Positions 25,224-33,213 of a stretch of 34,226 nucleotides of DNA are shown here, one piece after another; position 1 is the first letter of the stretch; the number at the start of each line of letters is the position of its first letter. The position numbers and the translations under genes are program-made. The DNA comes from Hyphomicrobiales bacterium (lineage in GTDB: Bacteria; Pseudomonadota; Alphaproteobacteria; Rhizobiales; Rhizobiaceae). Location of the stretch: assembly GCA_024225445.1 (NCBI GenBank), contig JAAEMP010000123.1, positions 1 through 34,226 on the forward strand, read 5' to 3'. The notes beneath the pieces were generated by a model. It saw only the letters and a program-made list of their open reading frames with translations. It had not been told where the DNA came from and did not search any database.

Positions 25224-26384
25224 TCAGTAACTCCTGGGAAGACCGAGTTCTCGCTCCGCAATATAACTCAATATCAGATTGGTCGATATCGGCGCGATCT
25301 GGTAGAGGCGTGTTTCTCTAAATTTTCGTTCAATATGATATTCCCGGGAAAATGAGAACCCACCATGGGTCTGCATGCATGCATCTCCCGCCGCCCAGCT
25401 GGCTTCCGCCGCCAGCAATTTTGCCATATTGGCCTGAATCCCGCAGGATTCACCAGCATCAAACCGGTCTGCCGCATCATCAACCATGAGGCTGGCCGCC
25501 TGGGTCTGCGCAAAAGTCTTGGCCAAGGGAAACTGAACCCCCTGATTGGCTCCTATCGGCCTGCCGAAAACCTCCCGTTCCTTTGCATATCGGGTTGCCT
25601 TGTCAATAAAATATCGGGCGTCCCCGATGCATTCTGCGGCAATAAGTATTCGCTCGGCATTCATCCCGTCAAGAATAACCTTGAACCCTTCATCCAGTCT
25701 GCCCAGCAGATTGGCCTCGGGCACGAACAGATCATCAAAAAACAATTCACAGGCATGATGGTTGATCATCGCCTTAATCGGTTTGACTGTCAGACCATTG
25801 TCCACCGATACGTTGAGATCGACAATAAACGCTGACAAGCCATGAGTTTTTTTGTTGCATTCATCAATCGGAGTAGTTCTGGCCAAAACAACCATCAAAT
25901 CAGAATGCTGAACCCGGCTTATCCATACTTTCTGTCCTTTGATATTAAAACCGCCATCGACTTTTGCGGCGAAGGTTCGTAATTTGGTCGTATCAGATCC
26001 TGTTGTCGGTTCGGTCACACCGAAACTCTGCAATCGTAATTCTCCTGACGCAATTTTTGGCAGATATTCCTGTTTCTGCTGTACCGATCCGTGGCGAAGC
26101 AGAGAACCCATCACATACATCTGGGCATGGCAGGCACCCGGATGGGCGCCGTTGAGACTGAGCTCCTCGAGAATTCCACACGCATGACGGATGCCCAGAC
26201 CCATACCGCCATATTCTTCGGGAATTAACGCGGTCAGGAAACCTGCCTCGGTCATTTCAGCGACAAACTGTGTCGGATATTCCTGATTTTCGTCAAGTTT
26301 TTGCCAATAGGTTTCACCATAGCGTGCACAAAGAACCGCGACCGAACGCCTGATTTCTTGCATTAGTTCCGCATCATATGACAT
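25224..26384 (-). CDS. Acyl-CoA dehydrogenase
   Basis: An FAD-dependent dehydrogenase of about 386 residues that introduces an alpha,beta double bond in an acyl-CoA and passes electrons to ETF. It has SFGVTEPTTGSDTTKLRT (FAD and substrate binding), KVWISRVQHSDLMVVLART, the helix around MNAERILIAAECIG, and ACMQTHGGFSFSREY near the end. The usual C-terminal YEGT catalytic segment reads LYQIAPISTN. A glutamate in MNAER aligns by eye with Glu254 of isovaleryl-CoA dehydrogenase and may be the base instead. The ATG at 26382-26384 has GGAG upstream; a GTG five codons earlier is also open. It is the first gene of the operon with the CoA-transferase and hydratase. Confidence 0.9.
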   Translation of the reverse strand: MSYDAELMQEIRRSVAVLCARYGETYWQKLDENQEYPTQFVAEMTEAGFLTALIPEEYGGMGLGIRHACGILEELSLNGAHPGACHAQMYVMGSLLRHGSVQQKQEYLPKIASGELRLQSFGVTEPTTGSDTTKLRTFAAKVDGGFNIKGQKVWISRVQHSDLMVVLARTTPIDECNKKTHGLSAFIVDLNVSVDNGLTVKPIKAMINHHACELFFDDLFVPEANLLGRLDEGFKVILDGMNAERILIAAECIGDARYFIDKATRYAKEREVFGRPIGANQGVQFPLAKTFAQTQAASLMVDDAADRFDAGESCGIQANMAKLLAAEASWAAGDACMQTHGGFSFSREYHIERKFRETRLYQIAPISTNLILSYIAERELGLPRSY

Positions 26385-26462
26385 ATCAACCTGCTCCACC
26401 TGTCTGTATTAATTTGAACAGGCCTTATCAGAAGCAGCAGGTCAAGAAAATAGCATGAATTC

Positions 26463-26492
26463 TGTTCAGTAAAATTATTAACTCCCTGAACA
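26463..26492 (-). promoter_or_regulatory. Inverted repeat upstream of the acyl-CoA dehydrogenase operon
   Basis: TGTTCAG and CTGAACA form a perfect 7-base inverted repeat with a 16-base AT-rich spacer, about 80 bases before the first gene of the operon. It could be an operator, but nothing identifies a regulator. Confidence 0.3.
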
Positions 26493-26605
26493 CATTTCAT
26501 TTCCGACCTGTTGAATTAGAGCATTTCCGGCTTAGGTTGAATCATTTAACTGGTCTTTCACGTTTGCTGGCAAGGCATGCATTGCAGGGTGCACCATCTT
26601 CTCTA

Positions 26606-27793
26606 CTACCGCAATGTGTGATCCTTCGATTCAAGAGCGCATATTACGCCGCGCAGTTCAGCAAGCCCCCGCAAGCGGCCGATCATCGGATATCCGGGAG
26701 GGTTGCAACGCTTTGCATCTGACAACAATTCGTGACCATGGTCAGGGCGCATTACAATCTGCCAGTCGAGGCGTCCTTCTGTCCGGCGCCGGTTTTCTTC
26801 ATCCAAAATGGTGCCAATGAGATTCACCATATCTGTGTCACCGGCAAGATGTTGAGCTTCTTCGAAGGAGCCGTCTCGCTCAGTTGCGACGTTGCGAAGA
26901 TGTGCAAAGTGGATCCGATCGGCAAATTGGCGTGCAATTGCCTGAACATCGTTGGCAGGATCTGCACCCAGAGATCCTGCGCACAGGGTTAAACCGTTTG
27001 ATTGCGAGTCCACGGCGCACATAATCCAGGCAATATCTTCGGCATTTGAAACGATACGAGGCATTCCAAGAATGTCGCGAGGCGGATCATCTGGATGAAC
27101 ACAAAGACGGATACCCAATTTTTCAGCTGCTGGTACTACCTCGACAAGAAACCTTTTGCAGTTTTCGCGCAGATCGTCCTCTGTCAGATCATCATAAAAC
27201 TTCAATGCTTCACGCAACCCGTCAATATCGTAGCGATCGAAAGCACCCGGTAATCCAGACATGATCGCATTCAAAAGAGCGGTACGGCTTGCTTCAGTCG
27301 AGGATTTGAACCATGCGGCAGCACGCGGCAACACCTCAGCCGGATAATCGTCAACAGCATCCTCGCGCTCCAACATGTAAATCTCGAATGCAGCCATCCG
27401 AACGGCATCAAACCGAAGACATGTGCCGCCACCTTGAACTGGAGCATTGAGATCGGTCCGGGTCCAATCCAGCAATGGCATGAAATTGTAGCAAACAGCA
27501 CCAACCCCCTCAGCAGCCAGATTTGCCAGAGACTGGCGATAGTTGGCAAACATCGATGACAAATCCCCGTCCCCACGTTTGATGCGTTCGTGCACCGGCA
27601 GGCTTTCGGCCATGACCCAGGTGAATCCGGCATCCTCGATCTGCTTTCGTCGCGAAGCGATTAATTCGCGGGTCCAGACCTCACCATAAGGAATTTCGTG
27701 TAAAGCGGTGACGATCCCTTCCGCTCCGGTTTGAGCGATCTCACCGAGTTGAATATTGTCATAGGCTCCATACCAACGCCAGCTTTCAATCAT
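26606..27793 (-). CDS. uxuA: Mannonate dehydratase
   Basis: Dehydrates D-mannonate to 2-keto-3-deoxygluconate (KDG) in hexuronate catabolism, in the cytoplasm. The 395 residues begin MIESWRWYGAYDNI and contain VCYNFMPLLDWTRTDL, a hallmark of UxuA. The metal-site region includes LCVHPDDPPRDILGMPRIVS, then FAHLRNVATERDGSF and the terminal RPDHGHELL and GYPMIGRLRG segments. The start overlaps the uxuB stop by ATGA, so the two are coupled. It is the last gene of the uronate operon. All family landmarks are present and the gene looks intact. Confidence 0.95.
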   Translation of the reverse strand: MIESWRWYGAYDNIQLGEIAQTGAEGIVTALHEIPYGEVWTRELIASRRKQIEDAGFTWVMAESLPVHERIKRGDGDLSSMFANYRQSLANLAAEGVGAVCYNFMPLLDWTRTDLNAPVQGGGTCLRFDAVRMAAFEIYMLEREDAVDDYPAEVLPRAAAWFKSSTEASRTALLNAIMSGLPGAFDRYDIDGLREALKFYDDLTEDDLRENCKRFLVEVVPAAEKLGIRLCVHPDDPPRDILGMPRIVSNAEDIAWIMCAVDSQSNGLTLCAGSLGADPANDVQAIARQFADRIHFAHLRNVATERDGSFEEAQHLAGDTDMVNLIGTILDEENRRRTEGRLDWQIVMRPDHGHELLSDAKRCNPPGYPMIGRLRGLAELRGVICALESKDHTLR

Positions 27794-29196
27794 CCAATCT
27801 CTCCTACAGCTCTCCGGGCGCCAACGGTCAAGAGACGTTCATAAGCCGACTTAACGCGCGGCTCAATTGCCGTGGCAAAATCAGTTGAAAATACCTCCCG
27901 TACCCCCAACAATGCCAATGCCTTGTCCCCACCCTTCTCATTTCCCGACACAGTGTGCAATAATTCGCTCAATGGGTCGCGAACGTCGATGGGTGCACCT
28001 TTCTCATCAACGCCGCCGACATATCTCATCCACGCAGCCACAGCCAGGATCAACCCTGGGCTTTTTCGCCCGGCTGCAATGTTGTCGCTTAGAGTGGACA
28101 AAATTCGTTGTGGCAACTTCTGACTGCCGTCCATTGCGATCTGCCATGTCAGGTGCCGGATCGATGAATTGGCGTAGCGGATAAACAAATGCCCCGCATA
28201 GTCCTGAAGATCAACATCCGGTGGTGGTTTCAGCGCCGGGATGATTTCTTCAGTCCACAGATATTTCACGAATTTTTCGAATACCCGATCCTCCGCTACC
28301 TGTGAAATTGTCTCGTGCCCCGCCAGGTACCCAAGATAGGCCATCGAACTATGGGTGCCATTCAGCATTCTTAACTTCATATGTTCAAATGGCGCAACAT
28401 CCGCCACCATCTGAACACCCACTGCATCGAAAGCGGGGCGTTGTCCACCGACAAATTCATCCTCCACCACCCACTGGCGGAAGGGTTCATGCACAACAGG
28501 CGCAGCCTCGTACCGGCCCGTTAGGAATTTTACACAGTCAATGTCCGCCGACTTGGTGGCGGGAACGATCCGGTCAACCATTGTGCTTGGGAAACACCCA
28601 TCCTCGGCAATCCAGGCGGCAAGATCAGCATCAATGCGGCGCGACAGGTCCAGGATTACACCGCGGATCAGTTTACCATTCTCCGGCAGGTTGTCACAAC
28701 TCAGCACCGTAAATGGAGCATGTCCGGCCGCATGACGCATTTGCAACGCGCGGACAATAAGTCCGGGAGCGGATTTTGGTAATGCCTCGACAATATCCGA
28801 ACGGATATCGGCATGATCAAGATCAAGCTTTCCAGTTGCTGGATTATGGCAGTACCCCTTTTCGGTTACAGTGAGTGAAATGATCTTAACGTCCGGATCG
28901 GCCATAATCGAGATTACCGCACCGGGGTCTTCTGGTGCTACAAGCACGTCCTGCACCCCGTTGATTGTCCTGCATATTTCGCCTTCCGGTCCAAGTTCCA
29001 TAGCCGTATAGATAAAACCCTGCGGTTTCAGCGCATCACGCACCTTTGGCGAGCGCAGCGACACTCCCACAATACCCCAGTCTCCACCTTCGGCCTGCAT
29101 TGCCTCGCAAATCCAGGGCACGCCAAAGGCACGGAAAAAGGCCCCAAGTCCGAGATGAACGATCCCGATACCAGGGCGATTACCAGTATCAGCCAT
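27790..29196 (-). CDS. uxuB: Fructuronate reductase (mannitol dehydrogenase family)
   Basis: Reduces D-fructuronate to D-mannonate with NADH. The polyol-dehydrogenase fold is shown by IVHLGLGAFFRAFGVPW (nucleotide binding), EKGYCHNPATGKLDLDHADI, FTVLSCDNLPENG, MLNGTHSSMAYLGYLAG and LTWQIAMDGSQKLPQRIL. About 468 residues are predicted from the ATG at 29194-29196. An in-frame ATG at 29232 lies inside the tail of the preceding fused gene, so I prefer the shorter form, although its Shine-Dalgarno is weak. Mannonate oxidoreductase is a convincing assignment because uxuA follows with an ATGA overlap. The recent rearrangement just upstream may have altered its translation. Confidence 0.92.
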   Translation of the reverse strand: MADTGNRPGIGIVHLGLGAFFRAFGVPWICEAMQAEGGDWGIVGVSLRSPKVRDALKPQGFIYTAMELGPEGEICRTINGVQDVLVAPEDPGAVISIMADPDVKIISLTVTEKGYCHNPATGKLDLDHADIRSDIVEALPKSAPGLIVRALQMRHAAGHAPFTVLSCDNLPENGKLIRGVILDLSRRIDADLAAWIAEDGCFPSTMVDRIVPATKSADIDCVKFLTGRYEAAPVVHEPFRQWVVEDEFVGGQRPAFDAVGVQMVADVAPFEHMKLRMLNGTHSSMAYLGYLAGHETISQVAEDRVFEKFVKYLWTEEIIPALKPPPDVDLQDYAGHLFIRYANSSIRHLTWQIAMDGSQKLPQRILSTLSDNIAAGRKSPGLILAVAAWMRYVGGVDEKGAPIDVRDPLSELLHTVSGNEKGGDKALALLGVREVFSTDFATAIEPRVKSAYERLLTVGARRAVGEIG

Positions 29197-29203
29197 TGTT
29201 GAG

Positions 29204-29512
29204 CTAGCGGGCAAGCCAACCTCCGTCGACATTTAAGATTGCACCGTGAACGTAACTCGCCGCCGGTGACGCAAGGAACAGGGCAGCACCGGCAATATCT
29301 TCGCGCACCATCAATTCGCCCGCGTAAATAGAAAACGGGATTGCCATCAATGCGAAGACCGAAACGCCGGAGTTAAGTCGTTGGAAAACCACCACCGGTG
29401 GTAACCCGAGGTAAGTCACTGTGGCAAAACTTGCTACACCAAGGCAAAAGGCAGTTGGAGTGCCGATGAATAACAGGAAAGTGATTGTGCCGAAAAGAAC
29501 CCAGTATTTCAT
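29204..29512 (-). pseudogene. Fused remnants: dctM 5' part joined in frame to the 3' end of a KduD-like dehydrogenase gene
   Basis: The frame starts MKYWVLFGTITFLLFIGTPT and continues as the N-terminus of a TRAP large permease (DctM) through FALMAIPFSIYAGELMVR at about residue 70. It then switches without a stop to EDIAGAALFLASPAASYVHG and ends VDGGWLAR, the C-terminus of a short-chain dehydrogenase. That ending is shared with KduD-type enzymes. DctM proteins are over 400 residues and SDRs about 250, so most of both genes is missing. The ATG overlaps the kdgK stop (TAATG). The 102-residue product could be made but cannot transport or carry the SDR active site. Confidence 0.85.
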
Positions 29513-30429
29513 TATGTCTCCTCCCCCCGCAGAAGTTTGTGAGGAACCAGCGCCCCATTGTGGCTCACCACTCGGGCCGCGCAAGCTTGTGCCGTTTCGA
29601 CGGATTTCGTGATGGAACCCGTTGTTGCCAATTTTGCCAGATAGGCCCCCGCGAACGAATCTCCTGCGGCGGTGGTATCGACAACGTCGAACCCCGTTGG
29701 AACCGGAAATTCTTGCCGGATTTCACCATTTGCCACCAGTGTCGGATTTTCGCCATTTTTCACAACAACCTGCGAAGCCCCCAGCTCCAGATATCGATCT
29801 GCTGTAGCCTCGATTGACACGTCGCCGAATGATAATTGCTCGTCACAAAAACTGGGAAATACAATTTCTGCCATCCCGCCAGCCCGAGAAATCAAATTAC
29901 GCATCCAACCAGGATCATCCCACAGCTCTGTTCGGATGTTGGGATCAAAAGCAAGAATGGCATCTGGCTTAATACGTTTTTCAATTCCTTGAAGCAAAGC
30001 CTCAGCATCTACCGGCGGCAGAATAGCCAGCGTAATCCCGGAGAGATAGACAACATCTGCTACTTCGATCTTTTTCCAGAGAATCTGCGAGTCACGCAAC
30101 ATCAGCCGCGCTGCAGAAGTGTCGCGCCAATAATGAAAACTGCGCTCTCCTTTGTCCAGATTGATGATGTAGAGTCCCGGGTGCCGATCTTCGATCCGGG
30201 GCATATTGGCGCAGGAAATTCCTGCGGTTTCGATGAAGCGCAGCATATCGTTTGAGACAGGATCCATTCCCACTGCCGAATGAAATTGAACCAGCCAATT
30301 CTCGCGAAGGACGGCACGCGCATACCACAGCGTATTCAAGACGTCCCCGGCAAAACTTTGCCTCCAGAGCCCGGAGCCGGCTGGCGACAACTCCACCATG
30401 CATTCTCCGATGCCCAGAAAGGTTTTCAC
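29512..30429 (-). CDS. kdgK: 2-keto-3-deoxygluconate kinase (PfkB family)
   Basis: Phosphorylates KDG to KDPG, the step after UxuA. The 305 residues start MKTFLGIGECMVELSP and include DKGERSFHYWRDTSAAR, a KdgK-like segment, and AFDPNIRTELW. The catalytic PfkB signature is DTTAAGDSFAGAYLA, with the base aspartate near residue 260. The start overlaps the dctQ stop by ATGA and the stop overlaps the next start by TAATG. KDPG aldolase (eda) is not in the window. Unusually, the gene lies between dctQ and the dctM remnant. Confidence 0.92.
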   Translation of the reverse strand: MKTFLGIGECMVELSPAGSGLWRQSFAGDVLNTLWYARAVLRENWLVQFHSAVGMDPVSNDMLRFIETAGISCANMPRIEDRHPGLYIINLDKGERSFHYWRDTSAARLMLRDSQILWKKIEVADVVYLSGITLAILPPVDAEALLQGIEKRIKPDAILAFDPNIRTELWDDPGWMRNLISRAGGMAEIVFPSFCDEQLSFGDVSIEATADRYLELGASQVVVKNGENPTLVANGEIRQEFPVPTGFDVVDTTAAGDSFAGAYLAKLATTGSITKSVETAQACAARVVSHNGALVPHKLLRGEET

Positions 30430-30977
30430 GCTGAAGCCTGGGTTGGTGTTGCCCCGTCATCGGGCGGCAACGTTTCTCCAAATCTCGCAGTTGGCATACC
30501 TGCCGCGCGACGCAAAAATCGTTCCAGCGAGAAAATGATCAACATTGCTCCACCACCCACCAGTGGCAGGAAATCAAACGCGCCGGATATGCCAAGTGAC
30601 GGGATTGCATTTCTAGCCGTTTTCTCGATCAACTGGCCGCCGTACCAGATCATTCCGCCGCCAAAGGCGATAACAACAATATCCGAAATCGAGTGACAAA
30701 TGGGCTTTGCACGTTTCGGCAGTATCATCAAAAGCACGTCAAAAGACAAATGGTAACCTTCGCGTACACCCACAGCGGCACCAAGAAAAATGAACCATCC
30801 CATCACCATGACAAAACCAGGCTCGGTCCAGGCTATAGAGTCGTTAAGAACGTATCGCCAGAACACTTGGGCAGCGATCAGTGTGGTCATCAAAACCAGC
30901 CCTGCGCCGGACAGATATAGCCCAATCTGCCCGATCCACCCCGTGAGCAACGCTATGAATTTCATTTTGTTCTGCAC
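30426..30977 (-). CDS. TRAP transporter small permease (DctQ)
   Basis: The four-helix small membrane subunit of a tripartite periplasmic transporter, 183 residues. LIAAQVFWRYVLNDSIAWTEP after the first helix is the DctQ signature, followed by FIFLGAAVGVREGYHLSFDV. The GTG at 30975-30977 is the start, because GGAG lies about six bases before it; the ATG four codons on is too far. The subunit looks intact. Its partners DctP (upstream) and DctM (downstream of kdgK) are both truncated, so it is probably left without a working complex unless a second copy exists elsewhere. Confidence 0.88.
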   Translation of the reverse strand: MQNKMKFIALLTGWIGQIGLYLSGAGLVLMTTLIAAQVFWRYVLNDSIAWTEPGFVMVMGWFIFLGAAVGVREGYHLSFDVLLMILPKRAKPICHSISDIVVIAFGGGMIWYGGQLIEKTARNAIPSLGISGAFDFLPLVGGGAMLIIFSLERFLRRAAGMPTARFGETLPPDDGATPTQASA

Positions 30978-31034
30978 GTTTGTCTCCTATGAATTGATTG
31001 CGGCGGCCCGAGGGCCGCTGCAAAAGGCATCAGG

Positions 31035-31460
31035 CTATTTCATCGCCTGAATACGAGTAATGAGCGCCTTCAAATTGTCGTCGGTCACATATTTCTTATA
31101 AACCGGAACCATTGCATTGATAAAGGCCGCCTTGTCGATATCAGTGATGATCTTGTTACCTGCAGCACGGACTTTCTCTTCTGAGGCTTTCTCGCGATCA
31201 GCCCATAATTGGCGCTGACCCGTCTTCGACGTGGCGGCGGCTTCCAGCACAGCTTTCTGGCTGTCCGCGGAGAGTTTGTTCCACTGCTTCTTCGACATGA
31301 CGAGGACTTCCGGCACCATCAGATGCTGGTCGAGCATATAGTAGCCAGCGACCTCGAAATGACCGAAACTTTCATAGGACGGCCAGTTGTTTTCTGCCCC
31401 GTCGCTGGCAGCGAGGAGGCCTCTTGCCGCCAGTGGTTCTTTATAGCAAAAGAACCGGGA
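31035..31460 (-). pseudogene. Truncated TRAP substrate-binding protein (DctP), C-terminal part only
   Basis: Reading leftward, DGAENNWPSYESFGHFEVAG (starting near 31403), then YYMLDQHLMVPEVLVMSKKQ and the final helices to IQAMK are the C-terminal ~120 residues of a DctP solute-binding protein. The signal peptide and about two thirds of the protein are missing. Upstream the frame continues only as an unrelated-looking stretch (CYKEPLAARGLLAAS) and meets a stop at 31461-31463. An in-frame ATG at 31337 could start a 100-residue fragment, but it would lack a signal peptide. It lies between uxaC and dctQ in the same direction. Confidence 0.85.
31435..31456. other. Perfect hairpin at the broken end of dctP
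   Basis: GGTTCTTT and AAAGAACC form an 8-base perfect stem with a 6-base loop (ATAGCA). It lies between uxaC and the truncated dctP, close to where homology to DctP stops. It could mark the deletion junction or act as an intercistronic stem; it lacks a T-run on the coding side that would make it a clear terminator. Confidence 0.6.
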
Positions 31461-31479
31461 TTATCATAAGACAAGCATT

Positions 31480-32886
31480 TCAGAGCCGGTAGGCTTGTTT
31501 TGCAAGCCGGTGAGCGAGGTCGTGTGCAACCTCGAATGCCTCTTCTTCGTCCAGACGCCCGGTTCTAACGAGTGTAGCAAGATAGGCGCAATCGACCCGT
31601 CGCGCGACATCGTGGCGAGCGGGAATCGAACAAAAAGCTCGGGTATCGTCATTGAAACCGACGGTGTTGTAGAAACCTGCAGTTTCGGTCGTCAGTTCAC
31701 GGAAGCGGCGCATTCCTTCTGCGCTGTCGTAGAACCACCAGGCAGGGCCAAGCTTAAGGCAGGGATATACGCCGGCCAGTGGCGCCAATTCACGGGCAAG
31801 TGCCGTTTCGTCGAGCGTGAAGAGTATGATGGTAAGTTCAGGCTCAAGACCAACAGCTTCCAATAACGGCTTTAGTGCCTCGACGTAATTGGTGGGTTTT
31901 GGGATATCGAACCCCTTGTCGGGGCCATATTGCCTCATCATGGTGTCGGAATGGTTGCGCCGGGAACCAGGATGAATTTGCATCACCAAGCCATCTTCAA
32001 GGCTCATCCGCGCCATCTCGGTGAGCATTTGACCTCGGAATGCATCGGCATCATCAGATGTGCAGTCTCCCTCAAGCACTTTTGCATAAAGACTTGCGGC
32101 TTCAGCTTGCGACAAATTTTCGGTTCTTGCTGTAGGATGCCCGTGATCACTGGAAGTCGCCCCGAATTCCTTGAAATAGGCTCGGCGGACAAAATGTGCT
32201 TCGAGGTAGCCTTTCCAGCTGGTTGTGTCAGTGCCAGCAATTTCCCCGAATTTCTCTACATTTTTTGTAAAGCACGCGTGCTCTGGGTCGACTACACAGT
32301 CAGGTCGGTAGGTTGTAACAACCCTTCCTTTCCAGCCACTATCGCGGATCATCCTGTGCCAATGCAGGTCGTCAAGCGGATTGTCGGTAGTGGCAATCAC
32401 TTCGATGTTAAACCGTTCGAAGAGCGCACGCGGAAGAAATTCGGGGTTTGCAAGGCAATCAGAAATATGATCATAGTGATTGTCAGCGGTATTAGCAGAC
32501 AGCCGCTTGGACAAACCGAAAACCTGCTCAAAGGAGTGATCCAGCCACATCCTCGACGGCGTCCCGCGAAACAGGTGATAATTTTCTGCAAATAGTCTCC
32601 AGATTTTGCGCCCGTCGGTTTCAACACGATGACCTTCTCTTGTCGGAACCCCCAGCTTTTCCATCGCAATGCCCTGCGAAAAAAGCATTCGAAACACATA
32701 ATGATCTGGTGTTACGAATAATTGAGCCGGATCTGGAAATTGCTTGTTTTCCGCATACCAGCGAGGGTCAGTATGCCCGTGGGGGCTCACTATCGGCAGA
32801 TCTTTCACTTCTGCAAAAAGCGCCGCCGCTAGAGAGCTGGCTGACTGCTCCAGAGGAAATAGACGGTTTTCTCTTAGTGTGATCAA
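31480..32886 (-). CDS. uxaC: Glucuronate isomerase
   Basis: Isomerises D-glucuronate to D-fructuronate (and galacturonate to tagaturonate), the first step of hexuronate breakdown. The 468 residues include PIVSPHGHTDPRWYAEN (metal-binding HGH), FRMLFSQG, TTDNPLDDLHWH, MQIHPGSRRNHS and LKLGPAWWFYDSAEGMRRFRE, all strong UxaC landmarks. The start is TTG at 32884-32886, supported by GGGAGG about nine bases upstream; no ATG fits the family N-terminus. It is the first gene of the operon and diverges from the GntR regulator. Confidence 0.95.
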   Translation of the reverse strand: MITLRENRLFPLEQSASSLAAALFAEVKDLPIVSPHGHTDPRWYAENKQFPDPAQLFVTPDHYVFRMLFSQGIAMEKLGVPTREGHRVETDGRKIWRLFAENYHLFRGTPSRMWLDHSFEQVFGLSKRLSANTADNHYDHISDCLANPEFLPRALFERFNIEVIATTDNPLDDLHWHRMIRDSGWKGRVVTTYRPDCVVDPEHACFTKNVEKFGEIAGTDTTSWKGYLEAHFVRRAYFKEFGATSSDHGHPTARTENLSQAEAASLYAKVLEGDCTSDDADAFRGQMLTEMARMSLEDGLVMQIHPGSRRNHSDTMMRQYGPDKGFDIPKPTNYVEALKPLLEAVGLEPELTIILFTLDETALARELAPLAGVYPCLKLGPAWWFYDSAEGMRRFRELTTETAGFYNTVGFNDDTRAFCSIPARHDVARRVDCAYLATLVRTGRLDEEEAFEVAHDLAHRLAKQAYRL

Positions 32887-32934
32887 CGTTCGTCGCCTCC
32901 CTGCGACTTCAATTATCTTCTGAAAGATATTGCC

Positions 32935-32966
32935 TTCTAATAATCTAATATGCTAGTTTATTAGAA
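32935..32966. promoter_or_regulatory. Perfect 9-base inverted repeat upstream of uxaC
   Basis: TTCTAATAA and TTATTAGAA flank a 14-base spacer, about 50-80 bases before the uxaC start. Its position at the operon head suits an operator or promoter dyad. The sequence is AT-rich, so chance is possible. Confidence 0.4.
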
Positions 32967-33146
32967 TAGTCAAATTGCAATTTGATTACCTGTGACGCAT
33001 GAATGCGATCTTTATCCGTATCGAAATTTCACAAGTTGCGGGAAATAGTAATTGAGTTGGGAGAATGTCACGATGACACAGTGCAACAATCAGATAAGAT
33101 GAAATGTTTCAAAGGTGGCGAAGCAAACCACAATCTGTAATTCATG

Positions 33147-33161
33147 TTGGTGATGGACCAA
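33147..33161. promoter_or_regulatory. Candidate GntR/UxuR-like operator
   Basis: TTGGT-GATGG-ACCAA is a perfect 5-base dyad. E. coli UxuR and ExuR bind palindromes built on TTGGT/ACCAA half-sites, though usually with a shorter spacer. It lies about 50 bases before the GntR gene start. Confidence 0.4.
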
Positions 33162-33213
33162 TACTCCACGATGCAATAACAATTGATCTGGACCATTCAA
33201 AGTGCAAAGAAAT

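Larger units (their letters stand above)
32887..33213. other. Divergent control region between uxaC and the GntR gene
   Basis: About 330 bases with no gene. It contains three dyads: a 9-base inverted repeat close to uxaC (32935-32966), TGTCA-CGA-TGACA at 33066-33078, and TTGGT-N5-ACCAA at 33147-33161 close to the regulator gene. Both promoters should be here. Confidence 0.55.

Noticed and set aside
29196-29232. Longer uxuB N-terminus starting within the fused dehydrogenase tail
   Set aside because: The extra 12 residues are encoded in the region of the VDGGWLAR ending in another frame and are not family-like. The shorter start is preferred, though not proven.
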